A DNA stretch of 64,000 nt from Brachyhypopomus gauderio. Lineage: Eukaryota > Chordata > Actinopteri > Gymnotiformes > Hypopomidae. Shown here piece by piece: positions 9,709 through 19,050 of the stretch (positions are counted from its first letter, which is position 1; every line of letters starts with the position of its first letter). The position numbers and the translations under genes were made by a program. The stretch is taken from contig NC_135220.1 in NCBI RefSeq assembly GCF_052324685.1, positions 10,077,820 through 10,141,819 on the forward strand, given 5' to 3'. The notes under the pieces were generated by a model that searched no databases, had not been told where the DNA came from, and saw nothing but the letters and a program-made list of their open reading frames with translations.

Positions 9709-10201
9709 GTGAGCTGGGGACAGGCGAATTAGTTCAACAACTTGACAGTTCCTCAGCAGTGATCTACAGTAAGACAAAAAATATGATTATTCATAAATGC
9801 ATATGGAATGTGTATATTCACACCAACTCAACCTCATTGAAAGTAATAGTTTTATCCACTTTAAGTCTATTAAACAAAAAGGACCAACAAAAGCAATGAA
9901 GTCAACGTGTATTAACATGAGTTAATATTTTAGTAATAATAGAAATGGTGATTACTGTCAAATGTAGTTGCTTGAAAACTCAGCTCTCTAAACGAGGCCA
10001 AAGCCAGTCTCCACAGATTGAAGACAGACAGCAAGATCATCCTCAAGCTCCTCAAATTTCCTGTAGTGGTTTGGTATCCGTAGACATTCTGAACATGTTG
10101 CTGAGGTTGGAAGGTGCCTGGGTCCTCTGGACTGAATGACTTCCAGGTTCAGGCATCGAGGTGGCACTTCCCAGCCAGTCCAGAACCTCATAAGCATCTT
10201 T

Positions 10202-10286
10202 AAGCTTTTAGGGCAGACCTGGGCAAACTACGGCCCGCGTATGTGGCCCGCGGGCCGTAGTTTGCCCAGGTCTGCCCTAAAAGCTT
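10202..10286. repeat. Perfect 38-bp palindrome at hAT end, including host flank
   Basis: Two 38-base arms (10202-10239 and 10249-10286) are perfect reverse complements around a 9-base spacer. The left arm comprises 12 bases of exon flank, including the whole 8-bp target duplication, and the first 26 bases of the hAT terminus. The inner arm therefore repeats host DNA inside the element. Confidence 0.9.
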
Positions 10287-11836
10287 TGTGCGTCCCTGTC
10301 CGGTCCGCGAGAGGCCAATCATAAATGAAACAAATATCTATGTCGTGCATGCAATACAACTGTGACGCTTTTATCTTGAAAGCGCTACGTTTGTGTTAAT
10401 TCCGTGTGGACGTACCTGCGTGTGTGTGTGAGAGCTGTGCGAGAAACACTGTAGGTGATCATCGACAAGTTAACACTAGAAGCGCCGCGCCTCATTTACA
10501 TACTTATACCTAGAAGCGCGGAGGGCCAGTCATCTGACCGCTTTCACCACCTCCTACTAGCGCCGTGTTGTTTTCACCTACTTAAAGCGCGCCTCGGGCA
10601 GTCAAAAGACCGCTGAGTCTTTACACAGGGGAGCTAGTACTGACACATAATTAACGCTAGATGGCGTTTTGCACAAAAGGATGAATGAGCTGCCCAAACA
10701 AAATATTCGTAATGGTGACATTTGCACGTAACGTCAATATGTTAACAAATTATTGTGACTGAACCATTTAGAATCAGTGCCTTGTGACCTTGTTCTTAGT
10801 AGCTTCCCCATTGCCAGTTTAGTTTAGTTTAATATTGCATTTCCTGGTTTGTGCGAAAACGTAAATGCAAAATATAGTTTCAGTTTTGTTTCTTGGTTAG
10901 TGTAATAGTTTGCTTGGTTAGTGTAATAGTTTGCTTATTTGTCTGTGTGTTATTCTGTTGGCATATATGTCACTAGATTATCATGTTCGTTCGCCACACC
11001 ACTAACCCACTGGCCCGCACCCCCACTGTGAAGCGTTCACGTCTTTTGTCTTGCTAATGCAACAGACTGCGCTGCAGCCTTCCACCCCCACATCCACAGA
11101 AAGCTTGTTCGATACTCAGAGTAGCAAAGTGAAGCCCGTAGACCGAGCTAAAGCAAGTTTGTTTGCATACTCAATGTTACGCCATTTCAAGTTTTAATGT
11201 CTAAAAGTTGTGTTAGTGAATTGTAGGCTATGGTGAACATAACAAATCTACAAATAAATGTCTATAATGTTTTGTTAGACAAAGAACAAAAAGCATAAAT
11301 AGGCAAAATAATTACAAAAATATCATTATAAAAGATAGGCTATGTACCTTTGCGTAACAAAACGCAAAATTATTAAAATGATACGGATGGCTTCACGAAT
11401 ATAGTTGCCTCTCTCCTCTCTAATGTTCACTTTTTTATCTCGGCGTATTGTGTTGCTGTTTCAAATGAGGTGTTTGATCGGTGAATAGCCGATGTGTGAT
11501 CCCACGTCCTAACGACCGTGTTATCACCGAGTGTTATCACCATTCGGTGATTTACATGTAGCGTATATTGCATAAGTTTCGTTCCCCATCTCAAATTAAG
11601 TTCCATTTATGTAGTGAATTGTGAACTTGAGAATAAACCTCCGCCGCTGTGGTTAATGTTCATGCACTGTTTGAACAATATTTATTAATTACAGCCAGGT
11701 TTTGGAGGTTGTAGAACACAGCTACAGGCCAACAACGGGTGCATCCCGTCTCTCTTTAGCGTATATTGAATAAGTTTCGTTCACCACCTCAAATTAAGTT
11801 CCCTTTGTTTTGATTTGTGTGTCAGCTTCACACAAC

Positions 11837-13448
11837 TCAACATTCAAAACACAGCTTAGGTCCAGTCTTTGCACATTTGCCACAGACCAGTCGCTTACAT
11901 GTCTGGCAGATGTCATACGTTTTGTTCCCTGAACATCTGCCGACTTGGCATTGTTTTCTTTATGAGGGCCGGTAAGGAGCTTCAGGTAAAATTCGCTTTT
12001 GTGCCACTGCCCTAGCCGCTTTCCCCATTTTCTGCTGTGCACACAGCTCCTTTACCAACTCGAGAATAAACCTTCGTCTGCTCAGGTTAACATTCATGCA
12101 CTGTTTGAACAATATATGTGCATTTATTGCAGCCAGGTCTAGGAGGTTGTAGAAAACCGCGACAGGCCAACGACGGGTGCCTCCCTTCACCGAATACAGT
12201 CGTGCCATTTGATCCATAACATCAACTCCACATTTAGTCGTGTTGTAATATGAAACAGTTTCAGGCAGTTTCTTTGCGCCATTATCAATTGAAACTGATG
12301 CATTGAGCTCAGGATGCATACATTTTTTTTAGGTTTTGCCTGGTAAATCGTTAGAGTTATTTTTCCAGCCCGCAACACCTTGGTGGAAAATCTTTCAGAC
12401 TGTGCCTGTGTACATGGGGGCATCTCACGTCTCATTTTATTAATCGTACCAACAATAGTGGTTTTGTTCGCCAAAAGGGTGTTTGCAAGTGCCAATGAAG
12501 TGAAGAAATTGTCAGTCGTTACATTTCTTCCTTTACCCGTGAAAGGCTCCATCAAACGCAACACAATATTTTCAGACAACCGTTGACCAGCCGGCCTGCT
12601 TTCATCTTTCCCTAGATAGGGAATGGCGTTCAACATATATTTTGTTTCAACATCAGCGGCCACCCAGAACTTAATCCCAAATTTATCGGGTTTATTGGCC
12701 ATGTACTGAGTGAAACGACAGCGAGCTTTAGTTGGGAACAGTTGCTCATCAACAGTTATGTTCTCACCGGGCGTGTAAAAGCAATACTGTTTTTCACAAA
12801 TTTATCAAATATCTCCGAGATCATAGCAAATTTATCAGTCGCAAGGTGGGCAGCCCTTGTGCTCTTGTCATCAAAGCGCAGATAGCGCATGATATCTCTG
12901 AATGTCTGTCTAGACATTGTCTCTTTGAAAATGGGATTTCCTAAGTCAGCAGACCAGTATTCATCAAGTTTCATGCTTTTACCGGCTGTTATACCTCTCA
13001 AATAAACGAGACCCACAAATGTTTTCAGTTCGTCAGCTGTTAGTTTGAACTGAGCATTTTTTCGTTCAGCCTCTGCCTCTGTGTATTTCAGAATTGCGCC
13101 CCACATTTCTGTGTCAATCAAACACAGTAAGCTGGTCAGTGGACTTTTAATTTTGTCCTTGGCATAACACGTAGGCCCTGGGGTTTCTCTCACAATACTG
13201 CACTCTTGTGCTATAACCCGAGGTTTGCCAGCAGTTTCAAACCACACCGTACCGTCTTTGGCCTGAAATGAGTCACCACCACACTCAGTTTCAGAGTCTG
13301 ATTCTGAATCAGATTCAAGATTCAGATCCATTTCACTTTCACCCTCTCCATCCGACACCTCACATTGTTTGCCCTCCGATTCCATCTCATCAATATTGCA
13401 CAGCATGTCCAGCACTTGCTTTGGGGTGTACATGATTCTCTGTGCCAT
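11837..13448 (-). pseudogene. piggyBac-type transposase, frameshifted
   Basis: Minus-strand coding sequence in at least three frames. The N-terminal 230 codons (13448 to 12756) have an acidic Ser/Asp/Glu head and the conserved DDE_Tnp_1_7-like core (LRGITAGKSMKLDEYWS, then FRDIMRYLRFDD). The middle segment (12702 to about 12310) has FGIKFWVAADVETKYML and VTTDNFFTS, which hold catalytic Asp residues. The next segment (12319 to 11960) has KCGVDVMDQMARLYS, the usual C-terminal catalytic motif, and RRWPVAVFYNLLDLAAIN. A Cys-rich tail (CQVGRC, CGKCAKTGP, CFEC) ends at a stop at 11837-11839. Frame changes between segments show the gene is dead. Full-length relatives are about 550-600 residues, so almost the whole protein is represented. 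Confidence 0.88.
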
Positions 13449-13498
13449 TTTTATAATGCACTATGCAACCTTTCAAACGCCCAAACTGAGGAGTCACG

Positions 13499-13750
13499 CA
13501 AACTGTGTTGCTGTTCGATCACACAAACCGAGCTTTCAAGCAAACTGTGTTGCTGTTCGATCACCCAAACCGAGCTTTTAAGCAAACTGTGTTGCTGTTC
13601 GATCACCCAAACCGAGCTTTCAAGCAAACTGTGTTGCTGTTCAAACGCCCAAACCGAGGAGTCACGCAAACTATGTTGCTGTTCAAATGCCAAAACTGAG
13701 CTTTCAAGCAAACTGTTGCTGTTCGATCGCCCAAGCAGAGTTTTCACTCA
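13499..13750. repeat. 42-bp tandem repeat upstream of the transposase
   Basis: About six tandem units with the core CAAACTGTGTTGCTGTTCGA plus an AAACCGAG(C/G)(T/A) word. The unit length is a multiple of three, so long ORFs appear in several frames; these are not considered genes. It begins 50 bases upstream of the transposase start. Confidence 0.85.
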
Positions 13751-14684
13751 AACTGTGTAGCCGCGTCCCGACGAATTTATAGCTCACGTTGCCTCATGAA
13801 TGCTATTGTGAATAAAGTGTTCATAACAGCACCGCCCATGCCATCTTCTCTGTTTCGCTCGCAAAGGTATGCATTTACATAAATGCATTCTGCTTAATTC
13901 TTTTGTAATGCCAGTGTGTCAAAAGCAGCCATACATAATGTATCTAACAGCTAGCCCTGGCGAAGAGGGATTATACCCGAGAGATCATTTCTTTGAGATA
14001 TTGACTTGATAAGTAGGCTAATTACCATTCGCAGAATTCCTGCAAACTACTAAAGCATTTATTAGGCAAAGCAAGACTCTCTCACGGTTTGAAAACCATT
14101 GATGTAAACTTATATATAGTATATATTAAATAATATTAATAAATAAAGTATATATTTTAAGACTTTGGAAAGTGAAACACTTTCACTTTCGTTCAACGGA
14201 CGAATTCCGTTTTGTCTTTACACAATAATCAGTTTGAACTTTGTGAATAATTTAGTTTTGAAAACTATTGATCTTTATTTAGTTATACTAAATATTAAAT
14301 GACATACGAATCTTTGCGACACCCGCTGGCAGAAAAGAGAATCACAGTCTTGAAGTGTAGGCGACGACGACAATATTACAGAGATACGAGCAAAATCGCT
14401 TGAAACTAGCATGTGCAGGGTTTCTTTTAACAATGTAAAAATACTAGTTTATTAAAAGGACAATTCTGGGAAAAGTCATGAAAGGAGGGTTCTGAAATTG
14501 GATCCAGTGCAAAGATATTATATTTTTTTGTGCTGCTGCAGTCAAGTGACCAGTGCTCGGCGCTTCAAGGTACAATTAGGTCGACCAGAGGCGGCGTTTC
14601 TAGTAGACGTCACAGCAGTCAAATGACCGGAGCTTTGGCGAACGTTGCACCTCGCGCGAACCTCCGCAAACGGCGGAAAATTTA

Positions 14685-15510
14685 TGTGACGAATTTTAAT
14701 TGTGCATTGTGTTCCAGGTTTGAAAAGTGCTGGAATTTAGGCTAAAGTACTTGAAAATGCTTGAAATTGTAACTGTATTTCGATTCACAACAAATAGCTG
14801 ACTGAATAGGGGGGTATTCCAGAAAGCGGGTAAGTAAACTCAGAGTTAATGAAAGCTCAGGTTTTCCGTTCCAGAAACCGAGCTTAGAGAGAACCTGAGT
14901 CAGCTGGGAAATATTGAAATGGACCTTGAAAGTGCCGTAGAAGTGCTTTAAAGCTAGGTTTAAGCCAGGTTTATAGTTGACGCGGCGCGAGGGTCCGCGC
15001 GGCGAAAATTATGTAATCGCGGTGGCGGAGGGCCTCACGCGCTGTTAATTCGCAAGGTCGTGCACCTCTCGAATTTTGTAACGTTGCGCGCGCCACGCTT
15101 CAGCGCAATGAACAAAGTAATGTTTGCAGGGTTCATACACCTTTATAAGGTGGAATTAAAGCACTTGTACGTCACTTTCAAGGTCCATTTCAATATTTCC
15201 CAGCATGATAAACTTAATTAAGTTAAATATTTATACATATATTCGAAATGATCCGAAATAATTCGCTTTTTTATCACATTATTTAATTGTTATTTTCAAA
15301 TCTTAATGTCTTCACGTTCTCTCATGTTTCGTCCTGGAATTACAAGAGGCTCGTATTTGTTAACGTAATACAAGAAAACTGTTCATTCAGATGGCTATTT
15401 GTTGTGAAACGAAGTAGTTACAATTTCAAACATTTTCAAGTATTTAGCCTAAATTCCAGCACTTTTCAAATCTGAAATAAAAAGCAACATTAAAATTGGT
15501 CAGGTAAATG
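14685..15510. repeat. Foldback repeat of family F1
   Basis: Inverted arms around 14685-14790 and 15400-15510 share the words AAAAGTGCTGGAATTTAGGC and its complement. Between them lie a GC-rich segment (GCGCGAGGGTCCGCGCGGCG) and the body word GGGTTCATACACCTTTATAA. Other copies of the body occur at 16945-17395 and 40504-41095, and partial ones at 36990-37200 and 54140-54350. The GTGCTGGAATTT/CTTGAAAATG words are typical of a widespread fish hAT-type non-autonomous family. Confidence 0.6.
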
Positions 15511-16200
15511 TTCCTTCCCCTGTTTTTGAGGGGTGTTTCTTTATACCAACACACATTGTTTCGGAGAACACTGCACAGAATGTGACGTGGCAAGTATAAA
15601 TGCCTCCGCTGTTCGCAGAAGTTTGCGTGAGGTGGGCGGAGCCACTGTGATGACGTCATTATTGTTTGTGTGGCCCTCTGACACAATTCAGGTTTCCCAT
15701 GTGGCTCCTTGTAAAAATTAATTGCCCACCCCTGTTTTAGGGGATGCTAAGCCAAACAACATAGTAATTTGCTGACATTTCACATACAGATATGTAACCT
15801 TAATAACAAAAAATTAAAAAAAGGAATGAGTACCCTGTTGAACAAATCTTCTGAAAAATTCAGAGAGAGGAGTAAGCGTCTCTTGAGGCACGCCATCATC
15901 TTCGCTATCGGATCCTGGCTGGGGCCATATAATGGTCTGCAGGACAAGATTCAGTGTTGTGTATTGAAAGATCGAATAGAAAAGTTCACATTTATCATAT
16001 AAAACCTAACACAAGCCACCAAACTGTTCTTAAAACAAATTTTTAAAAATGGCTACCTGTGGGGTTAACTGAACATCTTTGTCTGTAGGGAACAGCAGGG
16101 GTACAACATCAGGTCTTTGTTTGATAATTGGCCAGATGCCAGTGTCTTTTATCCCTTTCTTGAGCTGTTTAATCTGAGCAGTCACTCTACCAAGCACCTG

Positions 16201-16752
16201 TAAAAATTAAATGCAAAGCATAGACAAGGTAGTTTCAAATGCATTTTGGTGCACACATTTTAGAGGCTTGATTACTGCTTACTTAGGACAACAGCAAACA
16301 TAAGTAGCAGTCAGCTGGTGAGAGATCCCAACTAGGGCCACGAATCTTTGGGAATCCCACGATTCGATTCAGAATTGATATCATGTCCAGCTCCGCCCTC
16401 CTCCCTGGTCCCGTCTAGTTTCCCCTTCTCCTTGGTTTCCTCCTGTCTGCCACGCCCCCTCGTCAATGTTTCCACCTGTGTCTTGTTTTACTTTCCTGGA
16501 TTCTGTGTATTTAGTCTCCCCTGCCCAGTCTGTGAGTGAGTGTGTGTTTGTAAGTACTCCTTGTTCTAACTCCGCTTCACCTACCCTGACTTGTTTCCTC
16601 TTTCTGTTAGCATTCTAGTTGTGCTCTGTGTCTGTTCTTAGTTTCCCTGCTCTGTCTCCCTGTGGTTGGTAGTTTTCCCATCGGTGTCTTTGTTTTGTCT
16701 GCCGGTTTATGCATCTGTGCTTAGTTAAGTCGTTCAGTTTTGTATTTCATGT
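16201..16752. other. Repeat-like pyrimidine-rich stretch, no gene
   Basis: No ORF of note. 16330-16380 resembles a transposon end (CGAATCTTTGGGAATCCCAC). 16385-16745 is CT-rich and similar in style to the solo LTR at 53196, with TGTATTTAGTCTCCC and related words, but no clean LTR ends or target duplication were found. Confidence 0.4.
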
Positions 16753-16810
16753 CATGTACACAGGCCCGTTGACAGTCTTGCTGGGGCCCGGGACAAGAAA
16801 GTTTCTTGTG

Positions 16811-16831
16811 CCCCCCCCCCCCCCCCCCCCC
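16811..16831. repeat. Poly-C run
   Basis: About 21 consecutive C bases, a likely sequencing and assembly weak point. Confidence 0.95.
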
Positions 16832-16944
16832 TCCCTCCCCTCCCTTCCCCATTTGAATTTCCTCTGTAGCAGACAATCCTTGAGTTAGGTCATTTAGTAT
16901 ATAATATAGCCACACATCAAAGCTGTTTCTGACAGCTGACATGT

Positions 16945-17395
16945 TTAGACTTGACGCGTCGCGAGCGGCGCGAGGGTTCGCTTGGCGAAAATGACGCAAT
17001 CACAGTTGCGCCCGTGCGCGAGGGCCTCACACGCTGTCGATTCGCGAGGTCGTGCACCTCTCGAATTTTGTAACTTCGCGCGCCCCGCGTCTCAGCGCAA
17101 TTAACAAAGTCATGTTTGCAGGGTTCATACACCTTTATAAGGTGGAATTAAAGCACTTGTACGTCACTTTCAAGGTCCATTTCAATATTTCCAAGCACGT
17201 TAAACTTAATTAAGTTAAATATTTATACATATACTCGAAATAATTTGCTTTTTAAATCACATTATTTAATGGTGGTTTATTTTCAAAACGCCCAATCTTA
17301 ACGTATTCACATCTCATGTTTCGTCCTGGAATCACAAGAGTCAAACAGCTATGCAACATTAAAATTCGTCAGGTAAATATTTTTCTTTTCTGCGC
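16945..17395. repeat. Family F1 repeat copy
   Basis: The GC-rich segment and the GGGTTCATACACCTTTATAA body, closely similar to 14978-15350 and 40504-40960. It lacks the terminal GTGCTGGAATTT arm. Nested in the hAT element 16761-18096. Confidence 0.65.
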
Positions 17396-17644
17396 TCTTT
17401 AGATTTTTGTTTACTTTAACTATCCACCACTATATTTCCCGCTGTTGGGCTGGTACCAGCCGGCTACAATCGGTGCTGGATCAAACCATTTTTCAGTGGG
17501 AGGCGGGGGTGTATGCACTTTATGGAAAATATGCAGATAGGTAAAAAACATATATTTTTAGCCATTGAGCTTATTTTGAGAACAGAATTTTATATTAAAG
17601 AAAGATTTTAAGATTATTTTAAACTATAGACTTTAAATAAATAA

Positions 17645-17995
17645 GGGCGGCACGGTGGTGTGGTAGTTAGCACTGTCGCCTCACAGCAAGGCAGTCTGGG
17701 TTCGATTCTCGGTCTGGGCTGCTCTGTGTGGAGTTTGCATGTTCTCCCTGTGCCTGCGTGGGTTTCCTCCGGGTACCCCGGTTTCCTCCCGCAGTCCAAA
17801 GACATGCGTGTTAGGTGGATTGGTCATGCTAAATTGCCCGTAGGTGTGAGTGCGTGCGTGTGTGTTGGCCATGCGGTGGACTGGCGACCTGCCCATGGTG
17901 TACCCTGCCTTCGCCCGGAGATGTTGGGATTGGCTCGTGACCCCGACTAGCGGGATTAAGCGGTTCAGATAATGGATGGGATGGATGGATGGATG
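17645..17995 (+). mobile_element. SINE with GGGCGGCACGGTGG head and (GGAT)n tail
   Basis: Starts GGGCGGCACGGTGGTGTGGT with a tRNA-like A-box word and B-box GGGTTCGATTC, then the GCATGTTCTCCCTGTG body, and ends in GGAT/GGATGG repeats. A direct repeat GACTTTAAATAAA flanks it (from 17629 and from 17996), a target-site duplication of about 13 bp as expected from LINE machinery. Confidence 0.88.
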
Positions 17996-18199
17996 GACTT
18001 TAAATAAAAAATAAATAGCTGGGCTCTTTGATGGGCCCCCCTTGCCCTGGGGCCTGGGACAACAGACCCGGTTGTCCCCCCCTGTCGACAGGGCTGCATG
18101 TACACCGTCAACCGCTCAATGCATTCTTTTTGGTTTTGTAGCTGTTCCCGTATTTCTCTAGATTCTCTAGATTTCTCTTCGCGACTGTATCAAAACTAA

Positions 18200-18665
18200 C
18201 AAGAAATATCAATGACACTAGTTCTAATACGGCACTTACACACACTAGTGATGAATTTTTTTACTTTTTTAGTAATAAAATAGATATTATCCGACTGCAG
18301 AGTCATAATAAATCACAGCCTAACCTCCAATCCAACCCCAGTAGTATAGGTATTAGTAACTACACATCCGAAAATATTACTGAGCTAAATGGCTTCGATC
18401 CTATATCGCAAAAAGAGCTCACAACACTAATTCATTCGTCTAAGCCGTCTATTCAAAGACCTACTCCCAACTATTGCAGCCCTTACTTAATATGATTAAC
18501 AGTTCCCTTAACCTAGGATATGTGCCCAAACTATTAAAATGCGCCGTAATTAGACCCTTGATTAAAAAACAATCTCGATCCGCAGATTCTAGCCAACTAT
18601 AGACCAATTTCTAATCTCCCATTTATCTCAAAAATTCTAGAAAAAGCAGTTTACAATCAGTTAAC
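18200..18665 (+). pseudogene. L2-like LINE fragment
   Basis: Interrupted plus-strand reading gives the N-terminal RT region of a CR1/L2-type LINE: an FDPISQKELTTLI block, SSLNLGYVPKLLKCAVIRPL and a degenerate YRPIS block, with several stops and frame changes. It is truncated at both ends. Confidence 0.75.
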
Positions 18666-18736
18666 ACTGGGGTGCCTCAGCCTTTGCCAAAAGGCAGTCA
18701 TCCCTGCCAGGTCCCACAGCATTTCCAAAAGGCAGA

Positions 18737-18811
18737 GGCCTCTCTCATCTTTTTAAGTGGGAGAACTTGCACAATTGGTGACTGACTAAATACTTATTTT
18801 CCCCACTGTAT
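18737..18811. mobile_element. Tc1/mariner terminal fragment
   Basis: The sequence ending ACTAAATACTTATTTTCCCCACTGTA followed by TATATA matches the end of fish Tc1-like transposons: a TACAGTGGGG-type terminus next to TA. Only one end is present. Confidence 0.7.
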
Positions 18812-19050
18812 ATATAAATGTGCCAGGATTGAGGAACAGGCTATCAAGGGAGTATGGCCACGCTTAAACAAACACAGGGTGATCTGTCATAGACAACAAT
18901 AACAAAGTAACATGATGCGGGGATGGGGGAGGGGCATGTTGTTCTTATATTTTATTATTATCTATATTTGAAATCTTCATTTATCTAATGTATTTCATTG
19001 TTATACATAACTTTGGATCAATAGCAATTGTGGAAATGAGCTCAATGCAA

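Larger units (their letters stand above)
10470..14605 (-). mobile_element. piggyBac-like element, probable extent
   Basis: The left boundary is proposed at TTAA (10470-10473) followed by CACTAGAAGCGCCGCGCC. A related inverted sequence GGCGGCGTTTCTAGT lies at 14591-14605. Subterminal words such as CAGTCATCTGACCG recur near both ends. The right TTAA is not preserved. The interval contains the transposase remnant, which supports the assignment, but the limits are tentative. Confidence 0.45.
10214..15734. mobile_element. hAT element with 8-bp duplication TTTTAGGG
   Basis: The left terminus CAGACCTGGGCAAAC and the right terminus, reverse complement CAGGGGTGGGCAATT, are related inverted repeats of the type seen in Charlie-like hAT elements. 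TTTTAGGG occurs at 10206-10213 and 15735-15742, the 8-bp duplication expected of hAT. The 5.5-kb interior contains a broken piggyBac transposase (11837-13448), a tandem repeat and a foldback repeat. No hAT transposase was recognised, so this copy is non-autonomous. It interrupts the last exon of the G2E3-like gene. Confidence 0.85.
9988..16197 (-). pseudogene. G2E3-like HECT-domain gene, last three exons, hAT-disrupted
   Basis: Three minus-strand exons are visible. Exon 16057-16197 is 141 bp, phase 0, between a CAG acceptor and GTAGCC donor. It encodes a QIKQLKKGIKDTGIWP region ending DVQLTPQ. Exon 15834-15936 is 103 bp, phase 1, encoding TIIWPQPGSDSEDDG to FFRRFVQQ. The last exon starts at 15746 after a CTTAG acceptor. 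It would join in phase to ASPK, then SLKMLMRFWTGWEVPP, and end with a HECT-like C-terminus (LPTSATC, then ETGFGLV, stop at 9988-9990). A 5.5-kb hAT element with an 8-bp duplication splits that exon after about 12 bases. These segments resemble the fish family annotated as G2/M phase-specific E3 ubiquitin ligase-like; the Cys in LPTSATC fits the HECT thioester position. Upstream exons were not found up to the TAAR region. The insertion makes a normal product unlikely. Confidence 0.75.
16761..18096. mobile_element. hAT element with 8-bp duplication CATGTACA
   Basis: Termini CAGGCCCGTTGACAG and, on the reverse complement, CAGCCCTGTCGACAG. CATGTACA is duplicated at 16753-16760 and 18097-18104. 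It is 1336 bp without a transposase. Its interior holds a poly-C run, an F1 repeat body (16945-17395) and a complete SINE (17645-17995). Confidence 0.9.

Noticed and set aside
13365..13760. Overlapping ORFs of 64-131 codons on both strands with repeated peptides
   Set aside because: They arise from a 42-bp tandem repeat whose length is a multiple of three; no domain, start context or conservation supports them.
17645..17720. Possible tRNA gene
   Set aside because: Head of a SINE with (GGAT)n tail and a 13-bp target duplication.
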